NCBI GenBank assembly: GCA_950097015.1
Contig: CATNEN010000005.1
Span: forward strand, 62,001-126,000
DNA: 64,000 nucleotides
DNA from: Macrostomum hystrix
Taxonomy: Eukaryota; Platyhelminthes; Macrostomidae
Direction of reading: 5' to 3'
Below, piece by piece: positions 35,808-48,000 of this stretch; the first letter of the stretch is position 1, and every line of letters begins with the position of its first letter. The translations under genes were made by a program, and so were the position numbers. The notes under the pieces are model-generated. The model ran no database searches. It saw only the letters and a program-made list of their open reading frames with translations, and was not told the origin of the DNA.

Positions 35808-36440
35808 GTCTCTGTAGATTTAGTAGTGTCTGTAGATTTAGTAGTGTCTGTAGATTAAGTAGTGTCTGTAGATTTAGTAGTGTCTGTAGATTAAGTAGTG
35901 TCTGTAGATTTAGTAGTGTCTGTAGATTAAGTAGTGTCTGTAGATTTAGTAGTGTCTGTAGATGTAGTAGTGTCTGTAGATTTAGTAGTGTCTGTAGATG
36001 TAGTAGTGTCTGTAGATTAAGTAGTGTCTGTAGATTTAGTAGTGTCTGTAGATGTAGTAGTGTCTGTAGATTAAGTAGTGTCTGTAGATTTAGTAGTGTC
36101 TGAAGATGTAGTAGTGTCTGTAAATGTAGTAGTGTCTGTAGATGTAGTAGTGTCTGTAGATGTAGTAGTGTCTGTAGATGTAGTAGTGTGTGTAGATTTA
36201 GTAGTGTCTGTAGATTAAGTAAGTGTCTGTAGATTTAGTAGTGTCTGTAGATTTAGTAGTGTCTGTAGATTTAGGAGTGTCTGTAGATTTAGGTGCGTCT
36301 GTAGATTTAGGAGTTATTGTAGATTCAGGAATGTCTGTAGATTCAGGAGTGTCTGTAGATTCAGGAGTGTCTGTAGATTCAGGAGTGTCTGTAGATTCAG
36401 GAGTGTCTGTAGATTCAGGAGTGTCTGTAGATTCAGGTGC
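35808..36440. repeat. minisatellite, 18-bp unit, inverted copy of the 32.8-35.1 kb family
   Basis: Unit: TGTAGATTTAGTAGTGTC, changing to TGTAGATTCAGGAGTGTC at the right end. The latter is the exact reverse complement of GACACTCCTGAATCTACA, the main unit at 34-35 kb. So the same satellite family sits on both sides of the spacer in opposite orientation. Confidence 0.95.
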
Positions 36441-36875
36441 GACTGTACCAGTGCAAACAAATAAATTCCAGCTTTCACAAATTCGCTTGTAAGCAAAGTG
36501 TTTCCCCTAGTAGACCTGACGCAGTGATAGTAAGGCAGCAGAATATCTATAATAAATTATGGCCATGCAATCAAATATTCCGTACCTACCAAGTTCAAAG
36601 CTACGCGATTTAAACCGCAAAGAATTTCAACATTGCACTGATTATTGCAGGCATTTATACTTACACCTAGACTAGTCGTTAACCTAGCTCCATGAAGAAC
36701 TTATCCATAAAGCATGGAGTTGTGGAACATTCTTTCCTTTAAAAATTGCAACGTGGTAGTTCCCCTATAGCTGGAGTATATACCATTTTTATGCCATTTT
36801 TGCCGTAAGGAAGTGGGATTTCAATTCCGAAAACTGTCTGGACCTTTACAAGTTAAGTAAAGGTGAGCATTCAGT
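36441..36875. other. AT-rich spacer
   Basis: Single-copy DNA with no gene or motif that I can support. Confidence 0.4.
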
Positions 36876-36879
36876 AAAT

Positions 36880-37430
36880 TTAGTAAAGTGTCAGCAGTGG
36901 AAGTCAGTAAAGTGTCAGCAGTGGAAGTCAGTAAAGTGTCAGCAGTGGAGTCAGTAAAGTGTCAGCAGTGGAGTCAGTAAAGTGTCAGCAGTGGAGTCAG
37001 TAAAGTGTCAGCAGTGGAAGTCAGTAAAGTGTCAGCAGTGGAGTCAGTAAAGTGTCAGCAGTGGAGTCAGTAAAGTGTCAGCAGTGGAGTCAGTAAAGTG
37101 TCAGCAGTGGAGTCAGTAAAGTGTCAGCAGTGGAGTCAGTAAAGTGTCAGCAGTGGAGTCAGTAAAGTGTCAGCAGTGGAGTCAGTAAAGTGTCAGCAGT
37201 GGAGTCAGTAAAGTCTCAGCAGTGGAGTCAGTAAAGTGTCAGCAGTGGAGTCAGTAAAGTGTCAGCAGTGGAGTCAGTAAAGTGTCAGCAGTGGAAGTCA
37301 GTAAAGTGTCAGCAGTGGAGTCAGTAAAGTGTCAGCAGTGGAGTCAGTAAAGTGTCAGCAGTGGAGTCAGTAAAGTGTCAGCAGTGGAGTCAGTAAAGTG
37401 TCAGCAGTGGAAGTCAGTAAAGTGTCACGA
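36880..37430. repeat. minisatellite, 23-24-bp unit
   Basis: About 23 units of CAGTAAAGTGTCAGCAGTGG followed by AGT or AAGT. The one-base length variant (GGAAGT) occurs in scattered units. Confidence 0.95.
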
Positions 37431-37803
37431 TAAGTGAACAGCGTAAGTTAAGAGCCCTAGCTTTACTATTTTTGTGAGCCGAATGCAATAAACATAGCTT
37501 CAATTAAATATTATTTCGAGGAATGTCACACAACTTAATGAGTTGTTGGGGCCATAAAAGGCAAATCAAATGTGAAAAATGAGTAAAGAAAGCTGAGGTA
37601 GGCAATGCTATGAAAATCATGGCAATAAAGTGCTTCGACAGAGAAAACAAAACACTAAACTACAAAGTGTAATAAAATTTAATATCGATGTTGATTTCCG
37701 GGATACTTTGTTCCCTTTTGTGAAGCCATATAGCTGCTATTTTTCTAAATGCCAACAAACAAGAAATATTAATGGTTGCAACCTGCAACACATCAAGAAA
37801 ATT
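37431..37803. other. spacer between arrays
   Basis: AT-rich single-copy DNA of about 370 bp. Nothing recognisable. Confidence 0.4.
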
Positions 37804-37805
37804 TA

Positions 37806-38482
37806 CTCCACTTCAGTGTGACACTGAATTCCCTGCAGTGTGATACTGAATTCCCTGCAGTGTGATACTGAATTCCCTGCAGTGTGACACTGAATTCCCT
37901 GCAGTGTGATACTGAATTCCCTGCAGTGTGACACTGAATTCCCTGCAGTGTGACACTGAATTCCCTGCAGTGTGACACTGAATTCCCTGCAGTGTGATAC
38001 TGAATTCCCTGCGGTGTGATACTGAATTCCCTGCGGTGTGACACTGAATTCCCTGCAGTGTGACACTGAATTCCCTGCAGTGTGACACTGAATTCCCTGC
38101 AGTGTGACACTGAATTCCCTGCAGTGTGACACTGAATTCCCTGCAGTGTGACACTGAATTCCCTGCAGTGTGACACTGAATTCCCTGCAGTGTGACACTG
38201 AATTCCCTGCAGTGTGACACTGAATTCCCTGCAGTGTGACACTGAATTCCCTGCAGTGTGACACTGAATTCCCTGCAGTGTGACACTGAATTCCCTGCAG
38301 TGTGACACTGAATTCCCTGCAGTGTGACACTTAATTCCCTGCAGTGTGACACTGAATTCCCTGCAGTGTGACACTGAATTCCCTGCAGTGTGACACTGAA
38401 TTCCCTGCAGTGTGACACTGAATTCCCTGCAGTGTGACACTGAATTCCCTGCAGTGTGACACTGAATTCCCTGCAGTGTGAC
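37806..38482. repeat. minisatellite, 22-bp dyad-symmetric unit, about 30 copies
   Basis: Unit: TGACACTGAATTCCCTGCAG plus TG. Each unit carries GAATTC and CTGCAG and has a self-complementary frame, ACACTG ... CAGTGT, around a 9-base loop, so every monomer can form a small hairpin. Because 22 is not divisible by 3 and the unit has no minus-strand stops, all three minus frames stay open. Confidence 0.96.
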
Positions 38483-39775
38483 ACAGTAGCATTAACATTG
38501 TTAAACTATTTATTAAACTCATTTGTGAAGAATAATACTTAAATTTCGTGCAGAATGTTTCCGAACTCATTAAATTCATAAGTTTTTTAGCTGTGGCTTT
38601 TGCTACTTACAAACTGTGCAAAGAAGCGGTCGTGATTGAACAAAAAAATTAAAAAGCATTTTTAAGTCGTTTTACTTTTTGATCTCTGCAGAACTTTGTC
38701 TTAAAATGCGATCAGATTTGGCTCAATCTAAAATCTGAAATAAAAGTAGACGGCGCAGGGCTGTGACTACATTTTTTAAGTGAGTCACGAATTAAGTGGA
38801 GCCACGTACTCGTACTTACACTGAGAAAAAAATGTGCATCTTTCTACTCTTTGAAAAAAAAAGAAAAATAAGAAGCTAAAGCCATTTCCGCAATAGCTGC
38901 TAATAGATTCTGGCTTGTGAGGTATCACCTCAACAGGCAGACAGATTGACAGACAGACAGGAACACGCCTTGGGGAAGTGAAATCTGTTCCATTTAATCA
39001 CAGCGAATATTGTGTGTGCATCCAGTACACGCACTGTTAGAATCGTTGCTAGATTTGTACACTTTGACACGCGCCCTTATGCCTAACATATAGTGATGCC
39101 ACATACTTTTATAGCCACATCTATTCATGTCAGAATCTATACAGCTATCTCTTAATGTGCAACCGAATTTATGAAACAAAACACACTTTGCTTGTCTTGC
39201 ATTAGGCAACTATAAGTTATAATGTTATGGCTCATAACCTTTAGATTTTAGAAAGACAGATACTGAATCTGAAATGCTACCACACACTGTCACAAAAGTT
39301 AATAATGCATTTTTATGTAACAGTGTTAAAGTCTTTGCTTTTAGTAAGTAAGCCGCGAAGGTAAATTGTGGCTAAATGGTTTAACGCGCTTGTCTCTCGT
39401 ACATCAAATTCCCAGCCAGGAAGAGAAGGACTCGGGACCTGTAGGGCCCAAAATTCTAAGATTCTTTTGATTATTTTGACATATAGACGCACAGGTTGGC
39501 CTCATTTTACCATAGACCATGCATTTAGGAAAGCGAACTCCGTGTCTGCCAGTTTTACCTTTTTCTATGTCTAAATGCCTCCATCTTAACGCTGCGAACT
39601 TAATGTTTTCACCTTTTATTGTTTCCTGCAGTATCCAGGGGTGATAAACATCGGAGAGAAATGCGTTGGCGTCAATGGCCAGGGATGGCTAAACACTGAC
39701 AAGGCCTTTTTATTGTTTATTTCAGCTATAGGGTATAGGGTATAACTTTTATGTCTGGGCCTTTTGAAGAACAGT
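38483..39775. other. AT-rich spacer with a degenerate SINE-like head at about 39365-39420
   Basis: The stretch around GGTTTAACGCGCTTGTCTCTCG resembles the family A SINE head (GCGGTTAACGCGTTTGCCTC) but the rest has decayed. The remainder is single-copy without visible genes. Confidence 0.35.
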
Positions 39776-39777
39776 AG

Positions 39778-40275
39778 TTTCTTCACTAGATACCTGTTTC
39801 TAACTGCCCGTGTCCTTTCATTAGTTACCTGTTTCTAACTGCCCGTGTCCTTTCACTAGTTACCTGTTTCTAACTGCCCGTGTCCTTTCACTAGTTACCT
39901 GTTTCTAACTGCCCGTGTCCTTTCACTAGTTACCTGTTTCTAACTGCCCGTGTCCTTTCACTAGCTACCTGTTTCTAACTGCCCGTGTCCTTTCACTAGT
40001 TACCTGTTTCTAACTGTCTGTGTCCTTTCACTAGATACCTGTTTCTAACTGTCCGTGTCCTTTCACTAGTTACCTGTTTCTAACTGTCTGTGTCCTTTCA
40101 CTAGATACCTGTTTCTAACTGTCTGTGTCCTTTCACTAGTTACCTGTTTCTAACTGTCCGTGTCCTTTCACTAGTTACCTGTTTCTACACTGTCTGTGTC
40201 CTATCACTAGTTACCTGTTTCTAACTGTCTGTGTCCTTTCACTAGTTACCTGTTTCTAACTGTTTGTGTCATTTC
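39778..40275. repeat. minisatellite, 35-bp unit
   Basis: About 14 units of GTGTCCTTTCACTAGTTACC then TGTTTCTAACTGCCC. Left copies carry GCCC and right copies GTCT or GTCC, a left-to-right gradient of variants. Confidence 0.95.
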
Positions 40276-40910
40276 AAATTTTAGAAAAAAGCAGAAGAGA
40301 AACAATAAAGTCTTAGTTTAATTATCAGATATAACGTTATTAAATTAGAAAACATCTGCTAATTCATGCTTATATGACTGCGCTAATTATACAGGCATAT
40401 ATTTATGTAGAATATAATAATTATGTTTCACAAGTCTACGTAAGTAACAACGAGTGAACACACTTTGAACAATTCAAATACAATTTTAAGCAGCGTGTTA
40501 GGCAATATCGGAAACAAGTATTTTATCAAACATAAAAATGCTTGTCGCCCACATAGTTTTCTGAGAAACGTGGACTTAAGATAAAAAACTATTGAATTTC
40601 TTAAAAAGATAACATTTAATAGCTTTTACTAAATAATGTACAGAATACGAGCTTGCCCTTACGCTTGCTCGTAAAGCAAGCAGTCTGAGAAAAGCAAATC
40701 TTTTAAAATAACAAGCGTTTCAGCTATATATGATTTTGTCTAGGATAGGAAGCGAATGAAAATTTGATTCAGAATCAAATCAGATGGATTGAGAAATTTG
40801 AAAAAAAGTACATTTTAAAGCACACAAAAGAAAATACAAGGTTGAGAACTCAAAAAATTCACTTGTAGCTTAATTCCCGTTAATTCGATTTTGACCCTTC
40901 TGAAAGACAC
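40276..40910. other. AT-rich spacer
   Basis: Single-copy DNA downstream of the TAF6-like gene. No gene recognised. Confidence 0.4.
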
Positions 40911-40974
40911 TTCAGGTCTGAGGGTTAAGAACTGAAGGTTCTGACCTGAGGGTCAGGTCTGAATAAATGGGAAC

Positions 40975-41150
40975 CTGAAGTTTGAGAACCTGAAGGTTTA
41001 GAACCTGAAGGTTGAGAACCTGAAGGTTGAGAACCTGAAGGTTGAGAACCTGAAGGTTGAGAACCTGAAGGTTGAGAACCTGAAGGTTGAGAACCTGAAG
41101 GTTGAGAACCTGAAGGTTGAGAACCTGAAGGTTGAGAACCTGAAAGTTGA
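40975..41150. repeat. minisatellite, 15-bp unit
   Basis: About 11 units of GTTGAGAACCTGAAG, each containing the small dyad AACCTGAAGGTT across the unit junction. It directly abuts the 22-bp array. Confidence 0.93.
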
Positions 41151-41164
41151 GAACTATGAAATTA

Positions 41165-42040
41165 AAGATGAAAACTGAAGGAATAGGGAAACTGAAGATT
41201 GGGAATAGGGAAACTGAAGATTGGGAATAGGGAAACTGAAGATTGGGAATAGGGAAACGGAAGATTGGGAATAGGGAAACTGAAGATTGGGAATACGGAA
41301 ACTGAAGATTGGGAATACGGAAACTGAAGATTGGGAATAGGGAAACTGAAGATTGGGAATACGGAAACTGAAGATTGGGAATAGGGAAACTGAAGATTGG
41401 GAATAGGGAAACTGAAGATTGGGAATAGGGAAACTGAAGATTGGGAATACGGAAACTGAAGATTGGGAATAGGGAAACTGAAGATTGGGAATAGGGAAAC
41501 TGAAGATTGGGAATACGGAAACTGAAGATTGGGAATAGGGAAACTGAAGATTGGGAATAGGGAAACTGAAGATTGGGAATAGGGAAACTGAAGATTGGGA
41601 ATAGGGAAACTGAAGATTGGGAATACGGAAACTGAAGATTGGGAATAGGGAAACTGAAGATTGGGAATAGGGAAACTGAAGATTGGGAATAGGGAAACTG
41701 AAGATTGGGAATAGGGAAACTGAAGATTGGGAATAGGGAAACTGAAGATTGGGAATAGGGAAACTGAAGATTGGGAATAGGGAAACTGAAGATTGGGAAT
41801 AGGGAAACTGAAGATTGGGAATAGGGAAACTGAAGATTGGGAATAGGGAAACTGAAGATTGGGAATAGGGAAACTGAAGATTGGGAATACGGAAACTGAA
41901 GATTGGGAATAGGGAAACTGAAGATTGGGAATAGGGAAACTGAAGATTGGGAATACGGAAACTGAAGATTGGGAATAGGGAAACTGAAGATTGGGAATAG
42001 GGAAACTGAAGATTTGGAAAATAGAAGCTTTAAGATTGGG
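41165..42040. repeat. minisatellite, 22-bp unit, just downstream of the TAF6-like stop
   Basis: About 39 units of GAAGATTGGGAATAGGGAAA plus CT; TACGG replaces TAGGG in scattered units. It begins only about 55 bp past the stop codon of the TAF6-like gene, so it may be transcribed in the 3' UTR. Confidence 0.95.
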
Positions 42041-42095
42041 AATAGGGAATTGGGATCATTTTCGATATAAATTATCCTAACTCTACGCATTCTAA

Positions 42096-45023
42096 TCACA
42101 ATGGATATGCGAAGTCGGGCAGTACTGGCACAATGTCCGCATTGTGTCTATTACCATCTGGGCAGAAAACGCCGGCGCGACTGCGCGAGGCGACGGCGGC
42201 CCGACCGATGCCCCAGCCAAAGCGCCACTTCAACTGTTGAAACAGGCGATAAAATTCAGATTCAACTTGACCGGAAGACAGCGCAGTTTGAGTCTGCGCG
42301 GAATATGAAGAATTACAGCCGGCCAGTTTGATTACAATTTGTTGACGCTTCTGAGCAAGATTAAATTGGCTAGACGATTCGAAAATTGCAGTCGAATCAA
42401 CATCGGGATCGATGCTAAACAACGACGAAGTAGGCTGATGACTGGGATGAAACAGCGGGCGGTGCTTCTGAACAGGTTGATGCTGCTGCTGCTGTTCCAA
42501 AGGCGGCTGCTGCAAAGCATAACTAGAGGAAAACTGCGGTAGTGGCGGTGAAATCAGTTCAAAGATTGGCTGCTGCTGCTGTTTTTGCTCAACCGACGCT
42601 GTCATCAAGCGTAGAGGCAATTCAGAGGCCAGCGGCGGCGTCAGCGGCCGATCATTGGTGGCTGGCAGGGTGGACGCCTCAGAGCACTGGTCTATGGGCA
42701 GGGCTGGAATAGTTAACAATAAGGGCGATGCAATTTGCTACTTGAACTACTGTAAGTAGGCTAGAAAGAATTTTAAGCAGTAGAGTTTACGAGATTTCTA
42801 ATTCAAAGTACCTTCAAACTCAAGCAAGCCAATAAGGCAAGACGACACATCCTGAGAGCCAGACGCCGGCAAGCGTCGATCAGCGCAAGCGTCGTGGCCT
42901 ACAGTTGGATCCATGTTATCGTCGTCGTCATCGTCGCCTAGCAATGGCAATTGCGACGGCACCGGATCGTCCTGCATCAATCCAAGCTGGGGCATGGCAG
43001 GCTCCAGCACCGGGGGACGAGAATTCGGCGAACCTCCAGCGGACGACGATGGATCGCCGACGATGGCTCCGCCGACAACGTCCATACCGATGACCTGGTC
43101 AACATCGCCGAGATCCATTGGCAGAAATGAGTCATGATGATGATGATGTATAGACTGCTGATTAGACTGCACAGCCTGATGCTGCTGTTGCTGCTCCTCG
43201 AGTAGCATTAAAAGGCCGTCAACATTCTCGGCGTCAACTAGTGAGCCAATAAAATCGTAGCGTTGTCGTCTGAGTGGCGACGGCGGCTGTTGAGGACAAG
43301 CGGTGTTTGCCAATAAAGATGTTCGACTGCGAAACTGATAGAGTGGCAGATCGAGTGTCGACGCGAAAGCCTCAGACGACGATACCACATCGTAGACGAA
43401 TGCGGCGATTCTCCAGTCAAAATGATGGTCTTTATTCTCGTTGCATTGTTCGTCATCTTCAACTTCCGTCAAGCCAGAATGGTCTGAGCAATGACCGTCA
43501 CGATAATTATCGTCGCTATTATCGACTAATCTGCTAGAACTTGTTGACGTAGATTCCAACGACGAACGTCGAAGATAAGCAACTAGACGACTTCGAAGTC
43601 TGGCAGCTGCAGCTACCGATTCCACATCGCTGGCACTGCCGACTGCATTGCTGCTGCAGCTACTGCAAACAGGCAAGAGGTGGGCTTGTAGGCGTGGCAA
43701 AGCACTCGATACTGTTTGCCAGGAATGTCGCAGCAGTGGCGGCATTGCTACGGCTGCCTGCAGTGCCGAAGCAGCCGCAGCTGAATCTGGCGACTGCAAC
43801 AATCTGCGAATTAGCCGAATAGAAGCCATAAAACTATTTGATTGACCGCCGCGTCTCAGACGCGAAAGAAGACTGGCGGCAAGCTCTTGGAGGTCGACTG
43901 CCTCGGCTGGACGCCAAACGGAGCAGGCGGGAGTTGAGGACAGCAAGCCGCATAACAAATCGATGGCCGCATTTGATTCGCTAGTCGACCAGTTCAGATT
44001 TGGATTAACGGCGCAGGATTCTAAACAGCGTAGACAGCGCCAGAGCAAGACAGAAGAATGACCGTAGCGTCGGCATAGACGCCCGAGAAATTGCAACAGT
44101 CGGGACAAAATTCGACCCAAAGCCGGTGTGTCTGTACTGGCCAAATGACGCAACAGATGATAAAAAGGAGGCTGGGTTGCCATAGAAACAGATGACTGCA
44201 ATATTGCATGCTTCAATATTTGCTGCGGCTGTTGTTGCTTCAATGAATTCGAGCTAGCAGTAGAAGACGGGATTATAACAGACTTTTGACGCTGAGGACG
44301 TCGTAGTAAAAGCAGGCGACGCAAGTGGGCACTATAGGCAGCTTCAGCCTGGGTCAACGGAGCCGAAGAGAAAGACGTCGAAGATGCCGACGGGCAAGAA
44401 GAATCGGCGGATGAAGCAAACGTGACGCGCAGGGCCGATAGAGAAGTCGACGGAGAACGATCGGCGTTGGCTACGCGAGTGTGACGCAGCAGAATGAGTG
44501 GATCGATGTCCGACTCGGCTAGGTAGCGCAGAGCGATGGCATCCGATTCGCCAGAAGCAATGTCTGGCGGAATGCGTACAGGGGCCGGGCAGGCTAACAT
44601 GTCCGACGGCGGTGACAGATGACCAATAAGTCGCGGAGCTTTAGAAATCGAACAGGCGACGTCAATGTCGTCGACGGCAAGACGTCGACGAGCGGAATGA
44701 CGCATTCTTTGGGCAGCCTTAGTAATCAAATGCCTAGCCTGGTAGGTGACTTCCTGGGCGAGGCAGAGCAGGGCCTCCCGACTGGCCAGTTGGACGCCAG
44801 CCGATTCGCACCATAGACGAATAGTGTCGGCGCTGAATAGGGCGAACGATTGTCGCTCCTGTTGCGACGCCGAAACAGCCGCAGCCGCCGCAGCCGAAGC
44901 GGCTGCGACCAAATTGCCGCCAATGTACTGCTGCTGCTGCTGATGCTGCAGCGGCGAGGGAGACGATTGAAAGGACGGTGAAGATGAGGTGCACGGCTTC
45001 TTACGTTTAGTTGCTGACGCCTG
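42096..45023 (-). CDS. TAF6 / TAF6-like histone-fold protein, 5' end missing
   Basis: Two exons: 45023-42812 and 42703-42096 (stop 42098-42096), joined in phase 1 (GAA G|GTACTT donor; TTCCAG acceptor), about 939 residues. TAF6 (TFIID) and TAF6L (SAGA) pair with TAF9 through a histone fold. After a KRKK and Q/A-rich leader comes the fold: FSADTIRLWCESAGV, LAQEVTYQARHLI, AAQRMRHSARRRLAVDDIDVA. This matches the TAF6 pattern in which RMRHS..R.L...DID sits at the end of helix 2, loop 2 and helix 3. The following region (FYHLLRHL..., LLWRCLRCLE) could be the HEAT-like domain but is diverged; the tail is low-complexity (Q, D and H runs). There is no ATG before the fold; the exon starts at an acceptor (TTTGCAG), so the start codon lies in an unseen upstream exon. 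TAF6 versus TAF6L cannot be decided. Confidence 0.65.
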
Positions 45024-48000
45024 CTGCAAAGAGATTATTGAAGATTAGACATTGAAGGAGTATCATTAAATAATTTCTCATAAATTCTTATTGCATAATT
45101 TCTTCTATTTGCTGCACCCTTTTCTTGTAAATTGACGGTTGGATTAGCCATATTAAATAACCTACTCCATGTTGCTTTGACACTATTTTAAGAGACTAAA
45201 TAATGAGCTAACAGCTTTTTCATGGATTGAAATAGGATAACAGATAACAGGTAACATTTAAACAAATAGGAGAACATCTAATATACATAAAATGATATGT
45301 TATCTTGCTGGTAATTGATTTTGTCCAGTGTGCAAGTTGGCTAAGGCTTTGGGTTAGTTGGGTGGGCAGTTTGTAACGAGGTTAAAGTTTAATAACATTG
45401 GAATGAAATTAAGAGCACTATTTTGTTTCAATTATATTAAATTGCTTTGAGCTTTAAGGGCCAAACTGTTAAATTTGCAAATGAGGAATGCCATTTTGGT
45501 TTTGTACCAAAATAACAAACCTAAACTCCTAGTAGAACTTTTTAATCAAATTGTGCAAAAAGGCAAAAGTACAGTAAAAATATAAAAAGTTGTTTTTTTC
45601 TCTTAGTACAAAACAATAGTAATATCTTCTCTACAAAGCAGTGTTAACAATCTCTAGTCAATATATTAGCCTAAAAGCATTTTCATTCATTCTTAAATCC
45701 CAAAAAATAATATTTTGTTTTATCATAAAATTTAGTATACTTTGACTTCATTTTTGGTACTTTTTTCAGTCTTGCACTATTTTCCTTGTATATCTTCTTG
45801 ACTTGAGCAATTAATATTATATTAATATATTTTTCTTCCCACAAACAGTTCTATAATATCATAGGTTAGCCATATTGGCTATAAAAATCTATAAATAGGT
45901 ATACATTGATATAAGCAGATATAGCAGGACCAAAAGCAAAATTGAAAGAAAAAATTGGTTGGAAATATCTGTATTAAGAATTCCATAAAACTTAGCATCT
46001 GTCAAAAACACTTGCCCACTATATACACATTTGCTATACTTTATAGCCATTGAATACATTAAAAGTCATAAAAGTCAGGCCTAGCCTAGGCTAAGTATGG
46101 GCCAAGAAAGACAAGCAGCATTTGGGAATATTGTATTATACCTACTACATAGCACTACTCATTAGAAATTGCATCTTCACTTTGTTTTTTATTTTGCTGT
46201 ACAATTGCATCATTCTAATGCAGCAATTTTTAGTGTAGCCTAGGCCTATTTATGTTTTAGTATAGTGACGTTGATTAAAACTTTCAATTGTATATAGGCC
46301 TATGTTTTGCTTTGATTCTGCTGAAAGTTTTTCCTGGTACTGATCATGGTACTGGTTCTGGTACTGGTAGTATAGACATACTACTCCTCCAATATTCAAA
46401 CTAGTATTTTCCCACACTACACTAGTAGATGTAGTACAATAGGATCCCTCTATTCTCAAATGCAGAGCTGGTCTTCCTTGGCCTATACTTAATGTGTAGA
46501 TTGCAGAATAGCATGTGGAATAGTGTGTGGAATAGCATGTGGTGAAATTTTAACACATAAAACAAAGGGAGTTGATTAAGGTAGGCTAATTTTTATAATT
46601 AAAATAGGGCCTAAGCATAGGCCTAGTAAATTTATTAAGTATGTCAAGTCAAAAAATTACCTGCTTGTTCTATAATATAATCCATACTAGACTATAGTAG
46701 CTACTAGATTTGTAAAGCTAAACATGGATCAACAAAACACAGTCCTGGGCCAGTTCTTGCTTCAGCTTCTCTAAATGCCTAGCCTATGGCTATAGGCCTA
46801 AGTATAATAGACAGAAGCTTTATCAAAACAGATGAAGGTAAACAAGTTTGTATTAACAATAAAGACATTGTTGCAAAAGTAATATTTTATCAGCATAGTC
46901 TCATCCTATTATGATGTAATAATACATTTTCACATGCATAAAGTAAAAAGCTATGGTTAATTTTAGTCTAGTTGTCTAGCTAGAGCTTAGAGCTAGGGGC
47001 TATTTTATTCTGAATAGAAATGTCTATATTACAATGAATAAATAAGAATTTGCTATGTACATTAACCTGAAAAAATAAGTAAACTAATTTTCTGCTTAGC
47101 CTAACACTTAACGCTGATGGCCGCATATACTTGGGACAGTCATTAGAGTTGCGCGATCGAACTGTCGTCAGTTTCCTGGAATAAACTGCGCGCGCATTAT
47201 TGGACTCGAACATGCGCTCGCAAACGTTTAAAATATTTCCACCAACACGTTTAAATACACAGATTTGTGCCTCATTTTAATTACCCAAGCGAATGTGGTG
47301 TTTTTATGCGCAAAAGTTTTTTAGGAACAAAACTTGATTATCTGGAAGGTTTTGAAGTAGAAAGCTAAAGCTAATCCCATGCTTTTATGCTTACTTTTGC
47401 ATTTCGTACAGACAAGTGACAGTGCTCAGATTTTTTCTGTGTAACAGCAAATTTATAATATTCGATTTTCTACTTTGTTTAACGATTTCGATTATTATTA
47501 ACATTCAAAGATTGACATATCAAATCATGACTTCAGGTAGCTAACTGAATGGAAATGTAAAGAACCCCGGCCCCAACCTTGTGAATATTTTTTCGATTTT
47601 GCTGTTCATCTCTGAGGCAGTCGATAAAAACTAGTCAAAAGACGCTATGATTTTTACATACACTTGCATGCATACACTACATACACTTTATATACACATA
47701 TGGACTATAAAAGTTGAAGTTCGAAAGCCTTTTAAAACCGCAATCGCTTCTGATTCTGCACACGCATCCTACATTAATTGATAATTGATTAAGGACACTC
47801 CCTCACACTCTCCATGACACTCTCCCTCACACTCTCCCTCACACTCTCCCTCTCACACTATCCCTGCTGACACCCTTCCTCAAACTCTCCCTCGAACTCT
47901 TCCTGACACTCTCCCTCACTCTCCCTCTGTGTTTTTCTCTACTAGCACACTTTCCCCCACTCTCCCTCACACTTTCCCTCACTCTCCAACATCTCCAGCT

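Noticed and set aside
32796-36492. Frames encoding SVDLGV / SVDSGV hexapeptide repeats on both sides of the inverted arrays
   Set aside because: 18-bp satellite read in an open frame; no start context, no flanking unique exon.
36880-38482. CRISPR-like look of 22-23-bp repeats
   Set aside because: Units are directly head-to-tail without unique spacers, and the genome is eukaryotic.
37793-38484. Three overlapping minus-strand frames of 175-223 codons
   Set aside because: The 22-bp unit is stop-free in all minus frames; simultaneous openness of three frames argues against coding.
39778-40275. 35-bp array as an origin or iteron region
   Set aside because: No initiator-type motif or adjacent replication feature; it is one of many unrelated minisatellites.
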